This document shows, piece after piece, positions 15,238-22,160 of a stretch of DNA of 28,405 nucleotides (its first letter is position 1; every line of letters starts with the position of its first letter). This stretch comes from Clostridium sp. CAG:567. Its GTDB lineage: Bacteria; Bacillota; Clostridia; TANB77; CAG-508. The DNA is taken from the NCBI GenBank assembly GCA_000437855.1, contig FR902193.1, positions 1-28,405 on the forward strand, in the 5' to 3' direction. Position numbers and translations under genes: made by a program. Under the pieces are notes generated by a model, which worked only from the letters and a program-made list of their open reading frames with translations, was not told where the DNA came from and did not search any database.

Positions 15238-15266
15238 ATTATACTTTAATTTTAGTTTAAAAACAA
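15238..15266 (-). promoter_or_regulatory. Promoter of the small toxin mRNA
   Basis: On the minus strand TTGTTT (15266-15261), 17-bp spacer, TATAAT (15243-15238); start expected near 15231. It is weaker in the -35 than the antitoxin promoter, as expected if antitoxin RNA is made in excess. Confidence 0.65.
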
Positions 15267-15295
15267 TGCTTTTTCTACAATTTCAACAATTATTT

Positions 15296-16048
15296 TTAAT
15301 CAACTTTATTTTTATTTCTACTTTTATATACATTTGCTTGATTTCTACATTGACTACTATCATATTCAGCTTTAGGTTTTTTTGCATAAAATACTTTACC
15401 ACAATGTTTGCATATTTTTAAAGGATTTTTTTCACTGCAAAGCATAAATCCAAAAGCCATATCTATTGCTTGTTTTAAACAATTAGGTTGCCAAGAGATT
15501 TCTGGTGTATTTCCATACATGTTTATTTTATATGGTATTCCAGAAAAGTAATAATCATTTATAGTTTCTCTTGCTCTATATTCATCATAATCATTTATAC
15601 TATTATTTGCTAAATCTACATATTTTTTGAATGTTTTATACATTTTTTTTGCATATTCAATTATCCAATCTATTTTTTCACAATAGAAACTAGAATAAAT
15701 TAATTGATTGTTAAGAGATGTATGATTTAGCATTCTTTGCAAATCAGAATTTGTTTCTAGCTTCACTTTACCATTTGTTACTGTATAATTCATTTCATTA
15801 TCTTTTGTGAATGGGAAAAACAAATCAAAATATTCTTTTGTTCTCATTACACAATTTTTATTAATAAAATTATTTTCTTTTAATGTTATCTCTTCATTTA
15901 ATAGAAAATCTGCATTAATTGGTGCTTCAACCATAAAACCTAGTAAACCATATTGCTCTACAAAGAAATATGCACAAGTAAACTTAGTTTAATCATCTTC
16001 TGAATCTATACATATTCTTCCTATATTTAATAAATCCACCAATAATGG
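15296..16048 (-). pseudogene. DUF6076-like zinc-finger protein, broken copy
   Basis: From 15934 down, a 212-codon frame ends in 'CKHCGKVFYAKKPKAEYDSS' and QCRNQANVYKSRNKNK, a four-residue zinc-binding module close to CGNR-type fingers. The frame continues upstream of its first ATG as FFVEQYGLLGF, through a TAA at 15991-15989, into VDLLNIGR. The intact relative at 19059 has matching VDFLLIGR and VNKYGMFGE segments. The gene is therefore a 5'-truncated copy with an internal stop, and the upstream part is cut off where an integrase remnant begins (about 16046). The DUF6076 name is from memory; nucleic-acid binding is inferred from the finger. Confidence 0.7.
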
Positions 16049-16198
16049 CTAGGTCATTCTAATTTCCAAACTACGCTAAGATATGCCCATGCAGATATAG
16101 AAAATAAAAAGGTATCTGCAAACGTAATTGAAAATAAACTTGCATTAGATACAAAAGATAAAAAAAAGAACAAATTACCAAACTTGCACTTTAGGTAA
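16046..16198 (+). pseudogene. C-terminal remnant of a tyrosine recombinase
   Basis: Fifty codons read 'WLGHSNFQTTLRYAHADIEN', then a Lys-rich tail, then TAA. LGHSNFQTT with RYAH is the last catalytic block of phage-type integrases, holding the second active-site His and the nucleophilic Tyr. A stop lies directly upstream (16043-16045) and the rest of the gene is absent. It is the likely integrase of the older decayed element, pointing at the candidate att site at 16336. Confidence 0.8.
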
Positions 16199-16297
16199 TC
16201 TGTTTTACAAAATACATTTCTAACTATTTATAAAAATTCTAATTTTGGAAAAGTGTTAGAACTTTTGTTAGAACTTTGCACATTTTTTATAAATTAA

Positions 16298-16346
16298 AAC
16301 CTCAAGTTCATCTTCTGAAACACTTGAGGTTCTAATGGCGCAGATG
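16298..16346 (+). other. Candidate left attachment region
   Basis: A 10-bp inverted repeat AACCTCAAGT/ACTTGAGGTT (16298-16307, 16322-16331) is followed after 4 bases by TGGCGCAGATG (16336-16346). A copy with one change, TGGTGCAGATG, lies in the same orientation at 28349-28359, also just after an inverted repeat. The minus-strand reading CATCTGCRCCA looks like the 3' end of a tRNA gene, a common att core. Two integrase genes, one dead and one intact, point at this site from both sides. Confidence 0.35.
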
Positions 16347-16405
16347 GACTTAATAAAACTCCCATCTTTCTTAGTATTTCTCATAGATTTACAGCTTACC
16401 GTATT

Positions 16406-16457
16406 TTTGGAACTTAGTTCCAAATTATTCTTATTAAATTTTTTAGTTCCAAATTTT
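16406..16457. repeat. TTTGGAAC motifs at the left end of the second element
   Basis: TTGGAACT-T-AGTTCCAA (16407-16423) is a perfect 17-base palindrome. A further GTTCCAAA lies at 16446-16453. The same TTTGGAAC word occurs twice upstream of repA (28191, 28204). Confidence 0.55.
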
Positions 16458-16487
16458 CAATTTTATATCATATAAAATTCTATATTA

Positions 16488-17936
16488 TTATTTTAATTTT
16501 AAATATTCTTCTTCAAATCTTTCAAAGTTTTCTTCTAATATAGTATTTGTATCTTGCATATACTTTGTGTATTTTTGATTTAATTCCTTTTGTCTTAAAT
16601 ATGAGTAAATATATCCATAAGTGTTTATAGTTGTAGTAATGTCTGCATGACCTAGAATTTTTTGTAATACTTCAATAGCAATTCCAGATTCTATACATCT
16701 TGTTGCAAAAGTATGCCTTAGCATATGAGTATGTGTATCACTTGATTTATAATTAACATAGTGTATTCCTTTTTTCTTACTAACTTTTTTATGTTTTAAT
16801 GTTATAACTCTAAGTCCTGCATTTTTACATATTATTTTAAATGCTGAATTAACTTGTCCATCAGTATAAAAGTTGCCACTAGGTTTAGAAAATAATACAT
16901 CATATTTATTTTCTTTGTATTGTTCTAATGCTTTTTGTATCACTGGTACTGCTAAAGGTGTAAGATCTATTGTTCTTAATCCATTTTTAGTTTTAGTTAT
17001 ATCTCCAATTACAACTTTATTGTTTATATCTTTTGTCAATGTTCTTCTAACATTAATGCTTCCAATATTTCCTACAATATTTATATCACTAGGTCTTAAT
17101 GCAAGTATTTCTCCTATTCTCATTCCAGTATATAAAGCAATTAGTAATATTAGCTTATATTTTGATTTATGAGTTTTTAGATATTCTGTTAAAACATATT
17201 CTTCTTTTCTGGTAAAAGCATCAACCTTTTTATCTTCTTTAAAACTCTCTGGCTTTTTAATTCCCTCTCCAATTAAAAATGGATTTTTTTGAATAATACC
17301 ATTTGCATAAGCAATAGAAAAAGCATTTTTAATTTTACTATAATATTTGTCTATTGAAGAATTAGATTTTGCTCGTTCACTTTCTAAATATTGTTTTATC
17401 TGGTTAGCTGTAACATTCTGTATTGGAATATTTGCGAATTTATAATTTCCAATTGCTTTTATAGTTTGCATATGCCTATTATAAGTGTTTGGTTTAATTT
17501 CCTTGTTTCTTACTCTTTTGGTTTCGTATGATTCACATATTGAAACAATAGTTGCATCTTTCTCTTTAGTTTTCTCAGTTTTCCCATGAATAGAAACATC
17601 TTGGATATATTCAAGCATTTTATTTAAGGCTTCTTCTTTTGTTTTTCCATTAAATTGCATCCTATTTGTATCTTTTGTTGTGGATTTTCTGCCATTTGTT
17701 AAAAGCTCTACTTTGAATTTGGGATAAATATAGAATTTATCGCAATGTTCTTTATCTTTACAATTATTGCAATCTTCACATTCTTTCATTTTGAATAGCT
17801 TTTTTCTATTAGCACAAAATTCTTTGTGATTACAATTACTACAAGTAGGGCATATTGGTCTATCATTGGCTTTTCTTTTATCTTTAGTAGTATACTCGTG
17901 TACAGAATAGTCTTTGCCTTCAACTAAAGTTTTCAA
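16488..17936 (-). CDS. int: Tyrosine recombinase / integrase with N-terminal zinc-binding region
   Basis: The 482-residue phage-type integrase has all catalytic residues: Arg273 in TGMRIGE, Lys316 in TKTKNG, His404 and Arg407 in HMLRHTF, His430 in LGHAD, and nucleophile Tyr440 in NTYGY. A core-binding domain precedes (about 125-235). The N-terminus carries two four-cysteine clusters, Cys29/32/35/41 and Cys53/56/59/65, suggesting a zinc-binding DNA-recognition extension. The start is TTG with AAAGGAGG 7 bases upstream; it overlaps the stop of a small upstream ORF. With the excisionase it should integrate and excise the element spanning about 16336-28359. Confidence 0.95.
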   Translation of the reverse strand: MKTLVEGKDYSVHEYTTKDKRKANDRPICPTCSNCNHKEFCANRKKLFKMKECEDCNNCKDKEHCDKFYIYPKFKVELLTNGRKSTTKDTNRMQFNGKTKEEALNKMLEYIQDVSIHGKTEKTKEKDATIVSICESYETKRVRNKEIKPNTYNRHMQTIKAIGNYKFANIPIQNVTANQIKQYLESERAKSNSSIDKYYSKIKNAFSIAYANGIIQKNPFLIGEGIKKPESFKEDKKVDAFTRKEEYVLTEYLKTHKSKYKLILLIALYTGMRIGEILALRPSDINIVGNIGSINVRRTLTKDINNKVVIGDITKTKNGLRTIDLTPLAVPVIQKALEQYKENKYDVLFSKPSGNFYTDGQVNSAFKIICKNAGLRVITLKHKKVSKKKGIHYVNYKSSDTHTHMLRHTFATRCIESGIAIEVLQKILGHADITTTINTYGYIYSYLRQKELNQKYTKYMQDTNTILEENFERFEEEYLKLK

Positions 17937-18034
17937 ATTTCTTCCTCCTTTAAAAAATTTAAAGGAATACCTTGTCCGTTTTTCATCTCTTGTGATATAA
18001 TCATTAAAGAGATAACGAAAAGATATCCCATCAT
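17933..18034 (-). CDS. Possible small coupled ORF between xis and int
   Basis: A 33-codon frame from ATG 18034 (MMGYLFVISLMIISQEMKNG...) ends in TGA that overlaps the integrase TTG start (TTGA). Upstream, another frame ending LEKELLNSLTEIRPK stops in a TGA that overlaps this ATG (ATGA). It lacks an obvious start codon. The overlaps suggest a translated leader or a single small gene split by a one-base change. There is no good Shine-Dalgarno for the 33-codon frame itself. The family is unknown. Confidence 0.35.
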   Translation of the reverse strand: MMGYLFVISLMIISQEMKNGQGIPLNFLKEEEI

Positions 18035-18089
18035 TTCGGTCTAATCTCTGTTAGAGAATTTAGAAGTTCCTTTTCTAAGTTCTCATTTT

Positions 18090-18296
18090 TTATCTTAATG
18101 TTATAGATTTTGAATAGTCGTGTCTTTCCTTTAGAAATTCTTTAAAAGCATCTGCTTCAATCCACCAACTTCTACCAACTCTTTGAGCAGGGAATTCATT
18201 ATTGTTAAATAATTCTAGTCCTTTCTTTGAACCAATTTTTAACAACTGGCATACATCTTTTAAAGAATATACTTTCATTCCAGCAAGTTCTTGCAT
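18090..18296 (-). CDS. xis: Excisionase-type HTH protein
   Basis: The 68-residue winged-helix/MerR-like (HTH_17) DNA-binding protein has 'YSLKDVCQLLKIGSKKGLEL' and ends in 'RVGRSWWIEADAFKEFLKER', the classic excisionase layout. The longest reading begins at GTG 18305, but that codon touches the Shine-Dalgarno. ATG 18296 with AAAGGAG 8 bases upstream is preferred. It lies directly upstream of the integrase on the same strand and should set the direction of recombination. Confidence 0.85.
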   Translation of the reverse strand: MQELAGMKVYSLKDVCQLLKIGSKKGLELFNNNEFPAQRVGRSWWIEADAFKEFLKERHDYSKSITLR

Positions 18297-18329
18297 AAAT
18301 ATCACTCCTTTCGCTTTAAAATTTGGTGC

Positions 18330-18360
18330 AAAAAATACCTCATCACTAAAGATGGGGTAT
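18330..18360 (-). terminator. Terminator between the HTH gene and xis
   Basis: On the minus strand ATACCCCATC, 6-nt loop, GATGAGGTAT (one C-A mismatch) is followed by TTTTTGC. It begins at the stop of the HTH gene. Confidence 0.7.
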
Positions 18361-18809
18361 TACCTTACTTGTTCTTTATAAAATCTTTTTACTTTTCTTT
18401 TGTATTTTTTTGGTAAAACATATGAAGTTTTTATTTTATCGTCTAATATTAAATTTCCGTCATTATCTTGTTTATAAACACTTATATTTGATTTTACAAA
18501 TGCATCAGTAGAAATTCCAAAAGAATGTCTAGACATTTGCCTTGCATCACTATCTAATAAAGCCTGTAGTTTTTCGTAATCTTCTTTATCAGATTTATCT
18601 TTTTTTCTTTCATAAGTTTCTAAATATTCTTTATTATATTTAGCTTTTCTTAATTTTGCTTCTTGATGTCTTCTTTGCTTTTCTTCTGGATATCTATCAT
18701 CATTTCTAACAACTTTTGAAACATATTCGCTACTCACTTTAAAAAACTCTGCAATATCTTTTTGCTTCATATGCTCTTCAAAATACATTTTTAAGATTTC
18801 TTCTACCAT
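18360..18809 (-). CDS. HTH DNA-binding protein
   Basis: The 149-residue protein's N-terminal 40 residues form a helix-turn-helix: 'EEHMKQKDIAEFFKVSSEYV' then SKVVRND, of the sigma-70 region 4 / transposase type. Residues about 45-85 are a highly charged probable coiled coil. The C-terminus is basic. It is a likely regulator of the element, reading away from a divergent DUF6076-like gene, so it may control the shared 249-bp promoter region. AAGGAGGT precedes the ATG. A promoter with TTGCAA and TATATA (17-bp spacing) lies upstream. Confidence 0.7.
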   Translation of the reverse strand: MVEEILKMYFEEHMKQKDIAEFFKVSSEYVSKVVRNDDRYPEEKQRRHQEAKLRKAKYNKEYLETYERKKDKSDKEDYEKLQALLDSDARQMSRHSFGISTDAFVKSNISVYKQDNDGNLILDDKIKTSYVLPKKYKRKVKRFYKEQVR

Positions 18810-18868
18810 TTTTTTACCTCCTTTCTTGGTTGATTTTTATACTTGCTAAATTTTAAGCATAATAATCC

Positions 18869-18897
18869 TATATATATTGTACTTACAAATTTTGCAA
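18869..18897 (-). promoter_or_regulatory. Promoter of the HTH gene
   Basis: Minus strand TTGCAA (18897-18892), 17-bp spacer, TATATA (18874-18869), in the divergent region. Confidence 0.5.
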
Positions 18898-18903
18898 AAA
18901 TTA

Positions 18904-18932
18904 TTGCTTTTATTTACTTTATGTAGTACAAT
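18904..18932 (+). promoter_or_regulatory. Promoter of the intact DUF6076-like gene
   Basis: TTGCTT (18904-18909), 17-bp spacer, TACAAT (18927-18932). It gives a 120-nt leader that holds an exact inverted repeat CTATGTTA/TAACATAG (18962-18969, 18992-18999), a possible operator or leader stem. Confidence 0.55.
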
Positions 18933-19058
18933 TTAAGTATGATAAAGTACCTAGCAACAATCTATGTTAATAGCTAAGCACACTAAAATAATAACATAGT
19001 AATTTTTGAAAGTCAACAACTTTTTTAAAATTTTTTAAGAAATTAGGGGGAAATTATA

Positions 19059-19991
19059 ATGATTAAGGAAAAGAATCCCAATTATAAAGGGCTTTGGGCT
19101 AAATATAAAAAATATGAAATTTTAAAAATAAATAATGAATACTATATTAGACCAGATAAAAAAGCTTCTTATGAAATCTATGATGTGTTTGATAAAGAAA
19201 AAGAACTTCTTGTAGATTTTCTTTTAATTGGTAGAGAAGCTATGAATTATGCAGATATAAATGATGCTAATTGTGATTTAATGTCTACAGAAACTAAATA
19301 TCAAGATATGATTTTAGATTTTGTAAATAAATATGGTATGTTTGGAGAACTTACATATAGATTATTAAATACTCACATAATTTCATCTGGTAAAGCACTA
19401 ACTCAAGGATATTCTAATATTGATGAAGTGTCTGCTAGTACATATATAAAACCATATTTTATTGGTAATGAAGATATACAAAGAATAGATTTCGATCATG
19501 GAGTTAATGAAGATATATTAAAATATGTATATGGCTCTGATAATCCAAATGGAGATTTATTAAATAGCTTTGATAAAGGCGAAGATTTTAGTATTGTATT
19601 TTCTAAATGCTATACTGAAAAAATAGCTAATATTTTAGTAATGGCTAGAGCTTTATATAGAATATTTAATTCAGTAGAAAATAGCTCTTGGACTGAAAAT
19701 GAAGATAAAAAAGCAATATATCAAAAATATGCAAATATGTTTAACCCTAACAATGTAGCATTTAATTTTGATTTTGCAGATGAAAAAACATTTTTAAATT
19801 GGAATTTCAATTCTCTATTCCAAGCTATTGAGCTAATACTTGCTTTTAATGAAACAAATGAAAGAAAAGAAGTTAAAATGTGTAAACATTGTTTTAAACC
19901 ATTTATTGCAAAAAATTTAAATAGTGATTATGATACAGCAAGTTGTAGAAATGTAGCAAATGTTTATAGAAGCAGAGCAAAAAATAAATAA
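19059..19991 (+). CDS. DUF6076-like zinc-finger protein, intact copy
   Basis: The 310-residue protein ends in 'CKHCFKPFIAKNLNSDYDTA' then SCRNVANVYRSRAKNK, a C-x2-C ... S/C-x-N zinc-binding module with a basic tail resembling CGNR-type fingers. The rest is mixed alpha/beta with no known catalytic motif. It is related over much of its length to the broken gene at 15296-16048. The start is supported by AGGGGG at 19044-19050 and the ATG at 19059. Its 3' end faces the terminator of a minus-strand small RNA. A DNA- or RNA-binding role is inferred from the finger; the biological role is unknown. Confidence 0.75.
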   Translation: MIKEKNPNYKGLWAKYKKYEILKINNEYYIRPDKKASYEIYDVFDKEKELLVDFLLIGREAMNYADINDANCDLMSTETKYQDMILDFVNKYGMFGELTYRLLNTHIISSGKALTQGYSNIDEVSASTYIKPYFIGNEDIQRIDFDHGVNEDILKYVYGSDNPNGDLLNSFDKGEDFSIVFSKCYTEKIANILVMARALYRIFNSVENSSWTENEDKKAIYQKYANMFNPNNVAFNFDFADEKTFLNWNFNSLFQAIELILAFNETNERKEVKMCKHCFKPFIAKNLNSDYDTASCRNVANVYRSRAKNK

Positions 19992-19994
19992 ACT

Positions 19995-20116
19995 AAAAAA
20001 GCAAATAACCTTTAGACTAAATCTAAAGGTTACTTGAAATCAACTTGACCGTCTTTCAGGTCTAAATGTCTTATTTATTGAGTGTATTTCAACTCATAAC
20101 AGAATTGCTTCTGTTA
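19995..20116 (-). ncRNA. Candidate structured small RNA, about 120 nt
   Basis: On the minus strand a promoter (TTGATT, 17 bp, TATAAT) is followed at the expected start by a perfect hairpin TAACAGAA-GCAA-TTCTGTTA (20116-20097). GAGT/ACTC (20096-20081 region) and GACC/GGTC (20062-20047) stems follow, then a terminator: 11-bp perfect stem (20032-20022 with 20016-20006) and TTTGCTTTTTT. The T-run is only on this strand, so the terminator belongs to this RNA. No reading frame longer than a few codons is present. GTTGAAAT in the second hairpin can pair with ATTTCAA near 20035, a possible pseudoknot. It could be a regulatory RNA or an RNA antitoxin; no family was recognised. Confidence 0.6.
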
Positions 20117-20121
20117 ATATT

Positions 20122-20150
20122 ATTATACTCAATTTATTAAAAAAAATCAA
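20122..20150 (-). promoter_or_regulatory. Promoter of the 120-nt small RNA
   Basis: Minus strand TTGATT (20150-20145), 17-bp spacer, TATAAT (20127-20122). The -35 touches the palindrome at 20149-20180. Confidence 0.7.
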
Positions 20151-20180
20151 CAAAATGTTAAAAATTTTTAACATTTTGTT
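20149..20180. promoter_or_regulatory. 32-bp perfect palindrome, probable operator
   Basis: AACAAAATGTTAAAAA and its exact complement abut with no spacer (20149-20164, 20165-20180). It lies between the divergent small RNA promoter and the pemK-like gene, whose likely -10 (TATAAT, 20195-20200) is 14 bases on. A dimeric repressor site is the simplest reading. Confidence 0.6.
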
Positions 20181-20229
20181 AAAAAATATGTTAATATAAT
20201 GCTAATTTAGCTTTTAGGAGGCATAAACT

Positions 20230-20736
20230 TTGAATATAAATGATGAATTAAACAAACTAAATACAAACCAACAACAAGAATTAGAAAAATGGTTTGCTGA
20301 ACAAATATTTAAATTAAATAAAGTAAATAAAAATGAACAACTAAACTATGTGCCATATGTTACTAGAAAACAAGTTGTATGGGTGGATTTTGGAGTAAAT
20401 GTTGGTCAGGAATTAAATCATTCACACCCTGCTGTTGTACTTTATTCAAGGCCAAATGTTGGTACAGTTCTTGTTGCTCCACTAACAAGTAAATCCAACA
20501 CATCTGATGTTGTTATTGATATTGGAGAAATAGAAAATTTTGAAGGGTTTTCATATTGTAAGATAGACCAATTACGAGCAGTAAGTAAATTAAGAATACA
20601 AACTAAAAAGCATGAAAATAAGTACTATAATAACTACAATAGAGAAACTGGAGAATATTCTAATCCAGAATTATCTACAGAACAAATGAATTTAATAGAT
20701 AAAGCTATACAAGAATTGAAATTTAAATCGAAATAA
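20230..20736 (+). CDS. PemK/MazF-like toxin
   Basis: Residues about 48-125 show the PemK/MazF fold: 'RKQVVWVDFGVNVGQELNHS' then HPAVVLYSRP, 'GTVLVAPLTSKSN', and CKIDQLRAVSKLRI. This family comprises mRNA-cleaving ribonucleases of toxin-antitoxin systems. The 168-residue protein is longer than usual (about 110), with a Lys/Asn/Gln-rich helical N-terminal extension (about 1-45). The start is TTG, 8 bases after AGGAGG (20216-20221). No antitoxin-sized gene lies directly before or after it. The N-terminal extension, the adjacent small RNA or an unlinked gene might serve. It is upstream of a palindrome that may mediate autoregulation. Confidence 0.8.
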   Translation: MNINDELNKLNTNQQQELEKWFAEQIFKLNKVNKNEQLNYVPYVTRKQVVWVDFGVNVGQELNHSHPAVVLYSRPNVGTVLVAPLTSKSNTSDVVIDIGEIENFEGFSYCKIDQLRAVSKLRIQTKKHENKYYNNYNRETGEYSNPELSTEQMNLIDKAIQELKFKSK

Positions 20737-20740
20737 ATAA

Positions 20741-20773
20741 TGGCAAAGTTTTGGCAGAGTAATGGCAGAGCTT
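20741..20773 (+). repeat. Three TGGCARAG iterons, 11-bp period
   Basis: TGGCAAAGTTT, TGGCAGAGTAA and TGGCAGAGCTT start at 20741, 20752 and 20763, exactly 11 bp apart, just after the pemK-like stop codon. The spacing, close to one helical turn, is typical of protein-binding iterons. Confidence 0.55.
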
Positions 20774-20776
20774 TAT

Positions 20777-20804
20777 CTTACTGCTTAGATAAAAAAGCAG
20801 TAAG
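20777..20804 (+). terminator. Hairpin after the pemK-like gene
   Basis: CTTACTGCTT (20777-20786) pairs exactly with AAGCAGTAAG (20795-20804) with an 8-nt loop, followed by only TTT. A promoter-like TTAGCA/TATAAT pair with 16-bp spacing follows for the next gene. Confidence 0.5.
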
Positions 20805-20857
20805 TTTAGCAGTATGAAATGACAAAGTATAATTCATTAAAGGAAAGGAAGTTTTTA

Positions 20858-21331
20858 ATGGAGAATATAGTAATTAGAAAAGCAATTTTGGAAGATGTTA
20901 GCTACATCCAAAATTTAAATAACGAATTATTTAAATTGGAAAAAGAAAACTATGACACAACTTTAGTTTTGAACTGGGCTTTAACAGAAGAAGGCAAAGA
21001 TTATTTCGAAGATTTAATCAAAAATCAATATGTCATAGTCGCAACATTAGAAGATAAAATTATTGGTTATCTAGCAGGTTCAATAAATGAAAAAGGTAGT
21101 TATGAAGAAATACAATATGGTGAAATTAATAATATGTTTATAAAAGAAGATTACAGACTATATGGCATTGGCAAAAAACTAATAAATAATTTTAAAAATT
21201 ATTGCAGAAATAATAATATCAGCAATTTAAAAGTGGTTGCAAGTTCAAAAAACAAAAATGCAATAGAGTTTTATAGAAAAAATGGATTTGATGATTTTAA
21301 TTTAACTTTAACTATGAATATTGGAGATTAA
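20858..21331 (+). CDS. GNAT family N-acetyltransferase
   Basis: The 157-residue single-domain GNAT protein shows motif A (acetyl-CoA pyrophosphate loop) as 'FIKEDYRLYGIGKKLINNF' and motif B as 'SSKNKNAIEFYRKNGF'. It should transfer an acetyl group from acetyl-CoA to an amine; the substrate is unknown. The longest reading begins at 20819, but ATG 20858 follows AAAGGAAAGGAAG and is preferred. The next gene starts 3 bases after its stop, so they form an operon. Confidence 0.85.
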   Translation: MENIVIRKAILEDVSYIQNLNNELFKLEKENYDTTLVLNWALTEEGKDYFEDLIKNQYVIVATLEDKIIGYLAGSINEKGSYEEIQYGEINNMFIKEDYRLYGIGKKLINNFKNYCRNNNISNLKVVASSKNKNAIEFYRKNGFDDFNLTLTMNIGD

Positions 21332-21334
21332 GAT

Positions 21335-22144
21335 ATGGATGGATTTTATGTAGGAGATATAATTGGCAATTCATATACTCACGAAAATGAGAAATATAAC
21401 TTAAAAACAAAGGATTTTGAACTATTTACAAATAGAAGTAAATTTTCAGATGATACTATTCTATCTTTTGCAACTATATATTGGCTATTGCATACACATC
21501 ATGAATCTACTGAAATGATAACAGTTTTAAAAAAATTTTACGAAGAATACCCAGATAAAATTCCAACTATCTATGGAGAATCTTTTGTAAATTGGGTTAC
21601 AAATGTAAATGATGAATACAGAAAATCATCTGGCAATGGTGGTGCAATGAGGTCTGCTGTTATTGGATGGTATGCTAAAGATATAGAAGAACTTAAAGAA
21701 TTAGTATATAAAGCTATTATGCCTACTCATAACGAAGAAGGAGCAATTAAAGCATCCGAAATTGTTGCAATTTCTATATTTCTATTTAAAAATAATTATA
21801 CTAAAGAGGCAGTATTGAATTATATTGAAGGTAATTATAATTATGATTTACATGAAAATATAGATTCATATAAAAACTATTACACCTATACATCAGATGC
21901 AAAAGAAACTGTAAGACCTGCGTTAATTGCTTTCTTTAACTCGACTGACTATGAGGATAGTATTAGAAATGCGGTATCTTTTGGTGGAGATACAGATACT
22001 ATTACTACAATAAATTCATCAATAGCAGAAGCATATTATAAATTGATTCCTAAAGATATATTAGAAAAAGCGATAAAATATTTACCAAATGAATTTATAA
22101 ATATATTAAATGATTTTAAAAAATATATAAATAAAAATTGTTAA
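21335..22144 (+). CDS. ADP-ribosylglycohydrolase family protein
   Basis: The 269-residue protein has the DraG/ARH hallmarks: GDIIGNSYTHEN near the N-terminus, metal-binding 'FSDDTILSFA' (about residues 33-42), 'GNGGAMRSAVIGW', PTHNEEGAIKAS, and the C-terminal 'FGGDTDTITTINSSIAEA'. These residues bind the two Mg ions that remove ADP-ribose from proteins or nucleic acids. The family is common in mobile-element cargo and may counter ADP-ribosylating toxins. It is the second gene of a three-gene cluster, with 3-base and 16-base gaps. Confidence 0.92.
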   Translation: MDGFYVGDIIGNSYTHENEKYNLKTKDFELFTNRSKFSDDTILSFATIYWLLHTHHESTEMITVLKKFYEEYPDKIPTIYGESFVNWVTNVNDEYRKSSGNGGAMRSAVIGWYAKDIEELKELVYKAIMPTHNEEGAIKASEIVAISIFLFKNNYTKEAVLNYIEGNYNYDLHENIDSYKNYYTYTSDAKETVRPALIAFFNSTDYEDSIRNAVSFGGDTDTITTINSSIAEAYYKLIPKDILEKAIKYLPNEFINILNDFKKYINKNC

Positions 22145-22160
22145 AAAGGAATTAATAAAT

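Noticed and set aside
16046..16090. Minus-strand reading AYLSVVWKLE upstream of the DUF6076-like pseudogene
   Set aside because: It is the reverse of the plus-strand integrase motif GHSNFQTTLRYAH, which is the real signal here.
16298..16346. A full tRNA gene at the left attachment region
   Set aside because: Only about 11 bases resemble a tRNA 3' end; no T-arm or anticodon arm can be drawn.
19995..20116. tracrRNA or type III toxin-antitoxin RNA repeats
   Set aside because: There is no Cas gene, CRISPR repeat or tandem RNA repeat of the ToxI kind; only a single structured RNA is seen.
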